From NCBI GenBank assembly GCA_900547615.1, contig URHH01000012.1, positions 1 through 38,989 on the forward strand: DNA of 38,989 nt, in the 5' to 3' direction. Shown piece by piece: positions 33,055-38,989 of the stretch; position 1 is the stretch's first letter; each line of letters opens with the position of its first letter. The stretch comes from an uncultured Blautia sp. (GTDB lineage Bacteria > Bacillota > Clostridia > Lachnospirales > Lachnospiraceae). Both the position numbers and the translations under genes were made by a program. Under the pieces are notes generated by a model that was not told where the DNA came from, made no database searches, and worked only from the letters and a program-made list of their open reading frames with translations.

Positions 33055-33079
33055 GAAGAAGTGAGCAGTACTCCTCTTC
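33055..33079 (+). terminator. Weak hairpin after the UroD-ABC operon
   Basis: GAAGA (33055-33059) pairs with TCTTC (33075-33079), with an inner GAG/CTC and bulges, followed by AAATGTTTTG. It is imperfect, and read-through into the Rpn leader is possible. Confidence 0.3.
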
Positions 33080-33087
33080 AAATGTTT

Positions 33088-33161
33088 TGTCGAAAAGATT
33101 TTATTGCAATTCCATAAAAAGTCTTTTATACTGAAACTGCAGGGACACATACCTGCAGTTT
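33088..33161 (+). promoter_or_regulatory. TGTCGAA-box promoter followed at once by a hairpin
   Basis: TGTCGAA (33088-33094), 9 bases, TTGCAA (33104-33109), 17 bases and TATACT (33127-33132) repeat the layout at 23038-23082. A perfect 10-bp hairpin follows directly, AAACTGCAGG (33134-33143) with CCTGCAGTTT (33152-33161), and then TTCTTTCTT. This could be a leader attenuator or end a very short transcript. Confidence 0.62.
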
Positions 33162-33226
33162 TCTTTCTTATATACTGTATTCACAGTATCATTCCAATAT
33201 TTATTTTTAAACGGCACAGGGCAGGA

Positions 33227-33255
33227 TTTACATCTATTTGCAGGTATGTTATATT
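33227..33255 (+). promoter_or_regulatory. Proximal promoter of the Rpn gene
   Basis: TTTACA (33227-33232), 17 bases and TATATT (33250-33255) lie 55 bases before ATG 33311. It is a good sigma-A match that would bypass the hairpin downstream of the distal promoter. Confidence 0.5.
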
Positions 33256-33310
33256 AAAAACAGGAACGAAATGTTCTTTTGAATCTGTCCTGTGTATGAG
33301 AGGAGAAAGC

Positions 33311-34315
33311 ATGGGAAACCAGGACAAACTTATGACGCGCTATCTGTCAGACCCGGAACACTTTGCCGATTTTATAAATGGAACATTGTTTCAGGGCAGA
33401 CAGATGCTGGACGCAAAAACCATAATCCCCGTTCCGCAGAGAAAAGTGGAAGAAAGCGTTTCGCTTAAAGGGAAACCGCTTCTTTTAGACGGTACGAGAG
33501 ACGCCGTTATGAAGCAGGATTTTAACGGGATTTACAGCGTTTTTGCAGTGGAAGCACAGACAAGTACCCATTATGGAATGCCTGTGAAAAATCTGGCATA
33601 CGATGTGACAGATTACATATCCCAGGTGCGCATGTTTACAAAAGATAATAAACATAACAAGGCATATACAACATCTGCGGAGTTTCTTTCCGGAATGCGG
33701 GAGGACGATAAACTCACGCCGGTGTTTACAGTCGTGCTTTATTATGGAGAAAATAGATGGGACGGTCCTCTTACGCTTCGGGAAATGTTCGAGATTCCGC
33801 CGGAATTAAAGCCTTTTGAGCAGTTTTTGCCGGAATACCGGATTCTGCTTGTACAGCCGGAGCTGGTAGAATCGGAAAATTTCCGCGGCGACTGGAAGAC
33901 CATATTTGAAACTTTAAAATGTTCGGATAATGGCGAGAAAATGGAGAAATATGTAAAGAGTCATTTCCGAGAATACAGGGAAATGGAGAAGGACTCAGAA
34001 GAACTTCTCATGAGTATGCTCCATGAGCCTGAACTGTACCGGAAAATAAGAAAAGAAATAGAAAATTCCCAGGAGGAAGAGGAAAAGGAGGGAAGTGTTA
34101 TGTGTAAAGCGTTTGATGAGATGCGGGAAAAATACAGGAATATCGGGCATGAGGAAGGCCGTGCAGAAGGAATTATGGAGGGGCAGATAAAAGGAGAAAA
34201 TGTTTTCGCTGCTTTGATTGCCGCAATGACAAAGGACGGCAGGGCTTCAGAGCTTTCGCGTCTTGGAGAGGAACCGGGATTTCTGGAAGAAATGAAGCGT
34301 ATATATCATCTGTAA
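33311..34315 (+). CDS. Rpn-family recombination-promoting nuclease / putative transposase
   Basis: A 334-residue protein of the Rpn family (PF04754-like), a different branch from the one at 3405. The N-terminus DKLMTRYLSDPEHFADFING leads to the nuclease core FNGIYSVFAVEAQTSTHYGMP with D-x(n)-E-x-Q (E in AVEAQT). Then come TPVFTVVLYYGENRWDGPLTLREMF and a charged C-terminus with GHEEGRAEGIMEGQIKGE. I start at ATG 33311, which has AGGAGA upstream; the extra 69 residues of open frame before it lie across the two promoters and read as non-protein. Such proteins are DNA endonucleases, some with anti-phage action. It is flanked by a good terminator. Confidence 0.87.
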   Translation: MGNQDKLMTRYLSDPEHFADFINGTLFQGRQMLDAKTIIPVPQRKVEESVSLKGKPLLLDGTRDAVMKQDFNGIYSVFAVEAQTSTHYGMPVKNLAYDVTDYISQVRMFTKDNKHNKAYTTSAEFLSGMREDDKLTPVFTVVLYYGENRWDGPLTLREMFEIPPELKPFEQFLPEYRILLVQPELVESENFRGDWKTIFETLKCSDNGEKMEKYVKSHFREYREMEKDSEELLMSMLHEPELYRKIRKEIENSQEEEEKEGSVMCKAFDEMREKYRNIGHEEGRAEGIMEGQIKGENVFAALIAAMTKDGRASELSRLGEEPGFLEEMKRIYHL

Positions 34316-34335
34316 AAGATAAATAAGTATTTTAC

Positions 34336-34377
34336 AACAAGGCGGATTCACGGGAACAGAAGGTGAACCGCCTTGTT
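34336..34377 (+). terminator. Terminator after the Rpn gene
   Basis: AACAAGGCGG (34336-34345) plus TTCAC pairs with GTGAA plus CCGCCTTGTT (34363-34377), with one bulged A, followed by ATTTTT. The stem's last bases are also the -35 box of the next promoter. Confidence 0.85.
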
Positions 34378-34401
34378 ATTTTTACGGCAGAATGATAATA
34401 T
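34373..34401 (+). promoter_or_regulatory. Promoter of the glycerophosphotransferase/GT4 fusion gene
   Basis: TTGTTA (34373-34378), 17 bases and TAATAT (34396-34401) lie 36 bases before ATG 34438. The -35 box lies in the 3' arm of the upstream terminator, an unusually compact layout. Confidence 0.6.
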
Positions 34402-34437
34402 AGTAAGCAAAAGCAGATTTCGAAAGGAGGACACCAA

Positions 34438-36819
34438 ATGGGCTTTAAAAGTCTCTTTAAAAATTCCTGGTACGTCCGATGCTGCCAGATGCCGGTACGT
34501 AAAAATACAATTCTGCTGGAATCCACAAACGGAGCAGACATAGGCAATAATATGCTCCGCATTATGGAGGAGCTTTCAAAACCGGAATATGAAAAATATG
34601 AGATCCGGCTTTCCTGCAATCAGGGCGTATTGCCGAGGGCGGAAGGGCTTTTAAAAACATACGGACTTAAGAATGTAAAAACAGTTGTGTGCAACAGCTT
34701 TCAATATTATAAGCTTCTGGCAACGGCAGGGTATCTTTTTACAGACAGTACTTTTCCCAGACGTTTTATTAAGCGTGAAGGACAGACTTATGTAAATACG
34801 TGGCATGGAACGCCGCTTAAAAAAATGGGAAAAGATGTGCCGGGCGGCGCTCATGTGATCGGAAATATCCAGAGAAATTTTCTCATGTGCGACTATCTTT
34901 GCCTTCCCAATCCTTATACAAAAGAAATTTTCCGAAAAGCATATAACCTGGAAAATCTCTTTTCCGGAAAATATGTTTTTGCCGGTTATCCGAGAAACCA
35001 GGCATTTTTTGAGGAAGAAAGGCAGAATGAGGCGAAAAAGCTTCTGGGAGCAGAAGAGAAGCGCCTTTACTGCTACATGCCAACCTGGAGGGGGACGAGC
35101 GTCAGCCAGACAAAAGAGGAACGGCAGCTCCAGGCGGACGTTTTGAAGGAGTATTTACAAAAGCTGGATATGGCAATGAATGACAGCGAACTTATGATGA
35201 TCCGCCTTCACCCTTTTGTGGGACCGCTGATTTCCTGTGAGGAATTTAAACATATCCGGTATATGCCACAGGAGATGGATCCCTATGAGATTCTTGCAGC
35301 TGCAGACTGCCTTGTGACAGACTATTCCAGCGTGTTTTACGATTATGCAAATAAGAAACAGGGAAAAATCGTCCTCTTTTTGTACGACAGGGAAAAATAC
35401 GAGTGCGAGCGTGATATATACGGCGAGATTTCCGATCTGCCCTTTCCTGTGACAGAGACGACAGAGGGACTTCTGGAAGAGCTTCGCAGTCCGAAAAAAT
35501 ATGAGGACGCGGACTTTTTAAGGGAATACTGCTTTTATGATGGAAAAAACGCCGCGAAAAACATCTGCAGTCTTGTGTTTCATGGGGAAATCCCAAAAGA
35601 AATTTCCATAGAAAAAGAAGAGCCGAACGGCAGGAAAAATATTCTTTTTTATCCCGGAGGTCTTCAGAGAAAAGGCTTTACAACTGCTTATCTGAATCTC
35701 ATGGAAAACATAGACAGGGACGCGTACAATTACTATGCGGCGTTTCAGGAAAGCTATGTGGAAAACAACCCGGAAAGAGTGGAGATCATTCCGGACTTTG
35801 TGCAGATCATGCCTATGTCAAAAGGCTGGTTTCTCACGTTCCGGGAGGCATTGGCAAGCGCGCTTTTTTATAAGTGCAATATAGAAAGCGGATTTACGAG
35901 AAAATATCTCCATCGCTTTTACGAGAGAGAGTACAGGCGGAATTTTGGCTTTGCAGACATGGAGTGGTGCATTCACTACAGCGGATATGAGAGAAAGATG
36001 ATCGGGCTTTTTCAGGCGGCGCCTGTGAAAAGAGGGATTTTTGTACACAGCGATATGCTGATGCAGATTCAGACAAGCCACAATCAGCACCTTCTCACTT
36101 TAAAGCAGGCGTATCGGGAATATGACTTTACGGCAGCAGTATCAGAGGATATTTACCAGAGTACCCTTCCCATCTGCGGGGAAAATCCAAAGCTTTGCGT
36201 GGTGGATAACTGCCATGCTTATAAGAAGGTGCTTGAACGGGCAGAGGAGGAGTTTGCTTTTGACGATACCACCACCTGCACCTGCACGAAGGAAGAACTG
36301 GAGAAAATCCTGAGAAAACCATGCAGGAAATTTATTTCCGTGGGAAGATTTTCCGCGGAGAAGCGCCACGATATGCTTCTTGATGCCTTTGCCCGCTATC
36401 ATAAGGAAAATCAGGATACGATGCTTCTTATTGTGGGCGGCGGTGGAAATCTCTATGAAAAAACATGGGAGCATGTGGAAAACATGGGGCTTACGGAAAA
36501 TGTAGTCCTTCTTCGTTCCATTGCAAATCCCATGCCCATTATGAAGGCCTGCGACCTGTTTCTTCTCACCTCCCAGTATGAGGGACAGCCTCTCGTTCTC
36601 ATGGAGGCGGACACACTGGGGCTTCCTGTGATTTCCACAGATGTGACAGGTTCGGGCAATTTTATGAGGCGTTTCGGAGGGTATCTCGTTCCTTATTCGG
36701 AGGACGGCGTTTATGAAGGCATGAAGGCGTTCGACAGGGGAGAGGTTCCTGTGATGAATATTGATTTTGAAGGATATAACAGGAAAGCAGTGAAAGATTT
36801 TCTGGAACTTCTGAAATGA
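34438..36819 (+). CDS. CDP-glycerol glycerophosphotransferase fused to a GT4 glycosyltransferase
   Basis: A 793-residue fusion. Part 1 (about 20-390) is a TagB/TagF-type glycerophosphotransferase: VNTWHGTPLKKMG with H123, CYMPTWRGTS, MIRLHPF and CLVTDYSSVFYDYAN. Part 2 (about 405-793) is a family 4 (GT-B) glycosyltransferase: KNILFYPGGLQRKGFTTAYL, FISVGRFSAEKRHDMLLDAF, LLIVGGGGNLYE, and TSQYEGQPLVLMEADTLGLPVIS with the E-x7-E type motif. One protein could therefore add a sugar and a glycerol phosphate, giving the unit of a glycosylated glycerol-phosphate polymer. GAAAGGAGG precedes ATG. It stands alone, apart from the two polymer operons, between its own promoter and the epimerase gene. Confidence 0.9.
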   Translation: MGFKSLFKNSWYVRCCQMPVRKNTILLESTNGADIGNNMLRIMEELSKPEYEKYEIRLSCNQGVLPRAEGLLKTYGLKNVKTVVCNSFQYYKLLATAGYLFTDSTFPRRFIKREGQTYVNTWHGTPLKKMGKDVPGGAHVIGNIQRNFLMCDYLCLPNPYTKEIFRKAYNLENLFSGKYVFAGYPRNQAFFEEERQNEAKKLLGAEEKRLYCYMPTWRGTSVSQTKEERQLQADVLKEYLQKLDMAMNDSELMMIRLHPFVGPLISCEEFKHIRYMPQEMDPYEILAAADCLVTDYSSVFYDYANKKQGKIVLFLYDREKYECERDIYGEISDLPFPVTETTEGLLEELRSPKKYEDADFLREYCFYDGKNAAKNICSLVFHGEIPKEISIEKEEPNGRKNILFYPGGLQRKGFTTAYLNLMENIDRDAYNYYAAFQESYVENNPERVEIIPDFVQIMPMSKGWFLTFREALASALFYKCNIESGFTRKYLHRFYEREYRRNFGFADMEWCIHYSGYERKMIGLFQAAPVKRGIFVHSDMLMQIQTSHNQHLLTLKQAYREYDFTAAVSEDIYQSTLPICGENPKLCVVDNCHAYKKVLERAEEEFAFDDTTTCTCTKEELEKILRKPCRKFISVGRFSAEKRHDMLLDAFARYHKENQDTMLLIVGGGGNLYEKTWEHVENMGLTENVVLLRSIANPMPIMKACDLFLLTSQYEGQPLVLMEADTLGLPVISTDVTGSGNFMRRFGGYLVPYSEDGVYEGMKAFDRGEVPVMNIDFEGYNRKAVKDFLELLK

Positions 36820-36885
36820 GAGTATTAAGAGAATACTGTAAGAAGGCAATATAAGAGAAGTATCTACGAAAGGCAGGATTATATT

Positions 36886-37770
36886 ATGGAATACGAAATT
36901 AAAAATGAAAAACTGGCAGTTGTGATTTCCTCAAAAGGAGGAGAGTTCCGCTCTGTAAAAGACAGTGCAGGAAGGGAATATCTGTGGCAGGGGGACGAAG
37001 CTACCTGGACAGACAGAGGTCCGAATCTTTTTCCTTATATTGCGAGACTGACTGACGGAACTTATACATATGAAGGAAAAGAATACCATATGGATATTCA
37101 CGGTTTCCTTATGTATTCAGAGATGGAGCTTGTAAGCCATGAGGATACAAAACTTGTTCTCGGGCTTCACAGTTCTTCGGAGACAAAAAAACAGTATCCT
37201 TTTGATTTTTCTCTGGAAATCCAGTGGGAGTTAAAAGGAGAAAAAGTTGAAATTACATATCAGGTTAAAAATCAGGGGGAGAAAGAAATGTACTTCGGCA
37301 TCGGCGGACACCCGGGATTTTCTCTTCCTCTTGAGGAGGGGCTCTGCTTTGAAGATTATGAGCTGGATTTTGGAAAAGAGGCGGCGCCTGTCCGTGTGGG
37401 AATGTCGGAGGACTGCTTTGTGACAGGAGAAGATACGGCATTTCCTCTTGGGGAATCCGGCGTGTTAAAACTTCATCATCATCTTTTTGACGATGACGCC
37501 ATTATTTTAAGAGAGATTCCGGAAAGAGTTGTCTTAAAAAGCGCAAAAGGACAGGCTTCTGTGACTGTGGAATTTCCGGATATGAAATATCTCGGAATCT
37601 GGCACTGGCCGAAAACAGACGTGGATTACGTGTGTGTCGAGCCCTGGACTTCCCTTCCGTCCAGAAAAGGAGTTGTGGAAGCTCTGGAAGAACAGGAAAA
37701 TCTGATTTCTCTTATGCCGGGCTGCGAATATAAAAACATATGGAGCATTGCTGTAAAAGCAGTGGAGTAA
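36886..37770 (+). CDS. Aldose-1-epimerase-like protein (LacX type)
   Basis: A 294-residue galactose-mutarotase-fold protein. Residue blocks DRGPNLFPYIARL, HMDIHGFLMYSEMEL, FGIGGHPGFSLPLEEG (conserved G-H-P-G-F) and LGIWHWPKTDVDYVCVEPWTS fit the LacX-like subgroup, which binds and interconverts anomers of hexoses or hexose phosphates. The conserved histidines are in HGFL and GGHPGF. No membrane segment. It lies 66 bases after the fusion gene with AAAGGCAGG before ATG, and a small AGTATT/AATACT dyad lies between them. Its link to surface-glycan metabolism is plausible but not shown. Confidence 0.9.
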   Translation: MEYEIKNEKLAVVISSKGGEFRSVKDSAGREYLWQGDEATWTDRGPNLFPYIARLTDGTYTYEGKEYHMDIHGFLMYSEMELVSHEDTKLVLGLHSSSETKKQYPFDFSLEIQWELKGEKVEITYQVKNQGEKEMYFGIGGHPGFSLPLEEGLCFEDYELDFGKEAAPVRVGMSEDCFVTGEDTAFPLGESGVLKLHHHLFDDDAIILREIPERVVLKSAKGQASVTVEFPDMKYLGIWHWPKTDVDYVCVEPWTSLPSRKGVVEALEEQENLISLMPGCEYKNIWSIAVKAVE

Positions 37771-37815
37771 CCCTGTAAAATCATAACGTGAATCCTTTAA
37801 AATATAGAAAAAGAC

Positions 37816-37845
37816 TTGACTTTTGCCCTTGACCTGTGGTACACT
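37816..37845 (+). promoter_or_regulatory. Promoter of rpmG-secE-nusG
   Basis: TTGACT (37816-37821), 18 bases and TACACT (37840-37845). A leader of about 105 bases follows, with CGGGC and GCCCG arms flanking a run of Ts; I cannot assign it a regulatory role. It serves a housekeeping translation and secretion operon. Confidence 0.6.
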
Positions 37846-37955
37846 TTACGGGCGACATGGAAGTTAGGTCTTTTTTTTATGCCCGAAAATGATGGCGGAT
37901 ACATCATTGACATAAAGACAGGACCATGCAAATGAAAACACTGGAGGTGGAAGTT

Positions 37956-38105
37956 GTGCGCGTTAAAATTACATTAGCATGTACTGAGTGCAAGCAGCGT
38001 AACTACAATATGACGAAAGAGAAAAAGAACCATCCGGAAAGAATGGAAACTAAGAAATATTGTAAGTTCTGCCGTACACACACAATGCACAAGGAAACAA
38101 AATAG
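37956..38105 (+). CDS. rpmG: 50S ribosomal protein L33
   Basis: A 49-residue ribosomal protein. The sequence MRVKITLACTECKQRNY then KKYCKFCRTHTMHKETK is that of L33. It has both CxxC pairs (C9/C12 and C36/C39), the zinc-binding form. The start codon is GTG 37956 with GGAGGTGG 5 bases upstream; it has no ATG. It lies directly before secE and nusG, the usual order in Firmicutes. It binds 23S rRNA near the E site of the large subunit. Confidence 0.96.
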   Translation: MRVKITLACTECKQRNYNMTKEKKNHPERMETKKYCKFCRTHTMHKETK

Positions 38106-38129
38106 TCACAAGAATTGTGAGGTTAAGCT

Positions 38130-38339
38130 ATGCAGGAAAAAGAAAAGTCTGCTGGCAAGAGCCAGAAGAAAAGTTGGTTTCAGGGACTTAAATCCGAGTT
38201 CAGAAAAATCATTTGGACAGACCGTAATACTTTGATCAAGCAGACAGTAGTTGTAGTAATTGTTACCATTCTCCTTGGCGTGATCATCAGCGTCATGGAT
38301 GCAGCTATTCTCGAAGGAATTAATCTGTTAATGAAATAA
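38130..38339 (+). CDS. secE: Protein translocase subunit SecE
   Basis: A 69-residue single-span protein. The basic N-terminus and amphipathic helix GLKSEFRKIIWTDRNTLIKQT precede one membrane helix (VVVVIVTILLGVIISVMDAAI), the short SecE form of Gram-positives. It clamps SecY in the membrane translocation channel. ATG has GTGAGGTTAAG before it. It lies between rpmG and nusG, the normal order. Confidence 0.97.
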   Translation: MQEKEKSAGKSQKKSWFQGLKSEFRKIIWTDRNTLIKQTVVVVIVTILLGVIISVMDAAILEGINLLMK

Positions 38340-38355
38340 GGACAAGGGTGATTGT

Positions 38356-38871
38356 ATGTCAGAAGCAAAATGGTACGTTGTCCATACTTATTCCGGGTAT
38401 GAGAACAAGGTAAAAGCCAACATTGAAAAGACAATCGAAAACAGACATCTGGAAGACCAGATTCTGGAGGTTCGTGTTCCGCTGCAGGACGTAGTGGAAA
38501 TGAAGAACGGAACTGCCAAGCAGGTTCAGAAAAAAATGTTTCCGGGTTATGTGCTTCTTAATATGGTGATGAACGACGATACCTGGTACGTGGTGCGAAA
38601 TACACGTGGCGTTACAGGCTTCGTAGGACCGGGATCCAAGCCCGTACCATTGACAGAAGAGGAAATGCTGCCTCTGGGCATTCAGAAAGAAGATGTCCAG
38701 GTTGACTTCGCAGAGGGTGACATGGTAGTAGTTACCGGAGGCGCATGGAAGGATACAACGGGTGTTGTTACTTCTATTAATCCGCAGAAGCAGGTTGTGA
38801 CTATCAACGTTGAACTGTTTGGCCGCGAGACGCCAGTAGAAATAAGTTTCGCAGAAGTAAAAGCATTATAA
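38356..38871 (+). CDS. nusG: Transcription termination/antitermination protein NusG
   Basis: A 171-residue NusG. The NGN domain (KWYVVHTYSGYENKVK, MFPGYVLLNMVMNDDTWYVVRNTRGVTGFVG) is followed by a C-terminal KOW domain (FAEGDMVVVTGGAWKDTTGVV). It binds RNA polymerase to affect pausing and termination and links transcription to translation. The length is normal. ATG has AAGGGTGAT upstream and lies 16 bases after secE. Confidence 0.98.
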   Translation: MSEAKWYVVHTYSGYENKVKANIEKTIENRHLEDQILEVRVPLQDVVEMKNGTAKQVQKKMFPGYVLLNMVMNDDTWYVVRNTRGVTGFVGPGSKPVPLTEEEMLPLGIQKEDVQVDFAEGDMVVVTGGAWKDTTGVVTSINPQKQVVTINVELFGRETPVEISFAEVKAL

Positions 38872-38937
38872 CAACAGGGTAACACAATATCGTGGGAGGG
38901 ACATACCCCCGCCAATACCACATAGGAGGTGCCGAAA

Positions 38938-38989
38938 ATGGCAAAGAAAGTAACAGGATATATCAAATTACAGATTCCGGCTGGTAAAG
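38938..38989 (+). CDS. rplK: 50S ribosomal protein L11, start only (cut by window edge)
   Basis: The first 17 codons read MAKKVTGYIKLQIPAGK, the L11 N-terminus; the rest is beyond the window. The ribosome site AGGAGGTG lies 8 bases before ATG. It follows nusG in the usual order. L11 forms part of the GTPase-associated centre of the 50S subunit. Confidence 0.96.
   Translation, partial: MAKKVTGYIKLQIPAGK

Noticed and set aside
33104..33310. 69-residue N-terminal extension of the Rpn protein
   Set aside because: It spans two promoters and a hairpin and does not resemble family members; ATG 33311 has AGGAGA upstream.
37846..37955. Riboswitch or tRNA in the rpmG leader
   Set aside because: I found no recognisable riboswitch core or cloverleaf, only a loose CGGGC/GCCCG pairing.

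Overview
The window reads as a chromosome segment from a low-to-moderate GC, Gram-positive anaerobe of the Clostridia, most likely a gut Lachnospiraceae. The grounds are strong AGGAGG ribosome sites, the rpmG-secE-nusG-rplK cluster with a CxxC-type L33, a HydE-type [FeFe]-hydrogenase maturase gene, abundant Rpn and DUF1703 (AAA-ATPase-like plus PD-(D/E)XK) proteins, and teichoic-acid-like CDP-glycerol enzymes. The genus cannot be fixed from the sequence alone.

Layout. (1) 1-4330: a broken XRE regulator, a class-C beta-lactamase-fold serine hydrolase, a DUF1703 protein with a changed nuclease residue, and an Rpn-family nuclease/transposase. (2) 4390-8962: an AgrA/AgrC-like LytTR two-component operon with a DUF3887 lipoprotein and a CPBP protease, ending in a frame-disrupted hydE. 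A perfect 9+9 bp dyad surrounds the -10 box of this operon. (3) 8963-17416: a polymer operon behind a strong extended -10 promoter. It has four GT2 proteins (six GT2 catalytic modules), a glycerol-3-phosphate cytidylyltransferase and a two-gene ABC exporter, and ends at a terminator that lies inside an oppositely oriented fifth GT2 gene (17378-18439). (4) 18620-23037: a second polymer operon with an initiating sugar-phosphate transferase, LicD, a GT2 and a CDP-glycerol glycerophosphotransferase. Together (3) and (4), with the glycerophosphotransferase/GT4 fusion at 34438-36819, could build and export a glycerol-phosphate-substituted cell-surface glycan.

(5) 23038-25589: an AT-rich, tightly overlapped three-gene operon. 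It encodes an unrecognised 360-residue protein, a 122-residue protein with two CxxC knuckles, and a PD-(D/E)XK restriction-endonuclease-like protein with D93 and E126-x-K128 intact. This is the best candidate for an undescribed system, probably defence. Its promoter has the same layout (TGTCGAA, 9 nt, TTGCAA, 17 nt, TATACT) as one upstream of the Rpn gene at 33311. (6) 25258-33028: an AraC regulator divergent from an operon of three different uroporphyrinogen-decarboxylase/MtaA-like proteins and a complete ribose-type ABC importer. This looks like uptake and demethylation (or methyl/alkyl transfer) of an unknown substrate. No corrinoid protein is visible.

(7) 33088-37770: an Rpn-family gene with a complex leader, the glycerophosphotransferase/GT4 fusion, and an aldose-1-epimerase-like protein. 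(8) 37816-38989: rpmG, secE, nusG and the start of rplK, which are core housekeeping genes. No tRNA, rRNA, CRISPR array or insertion sequence was seen.
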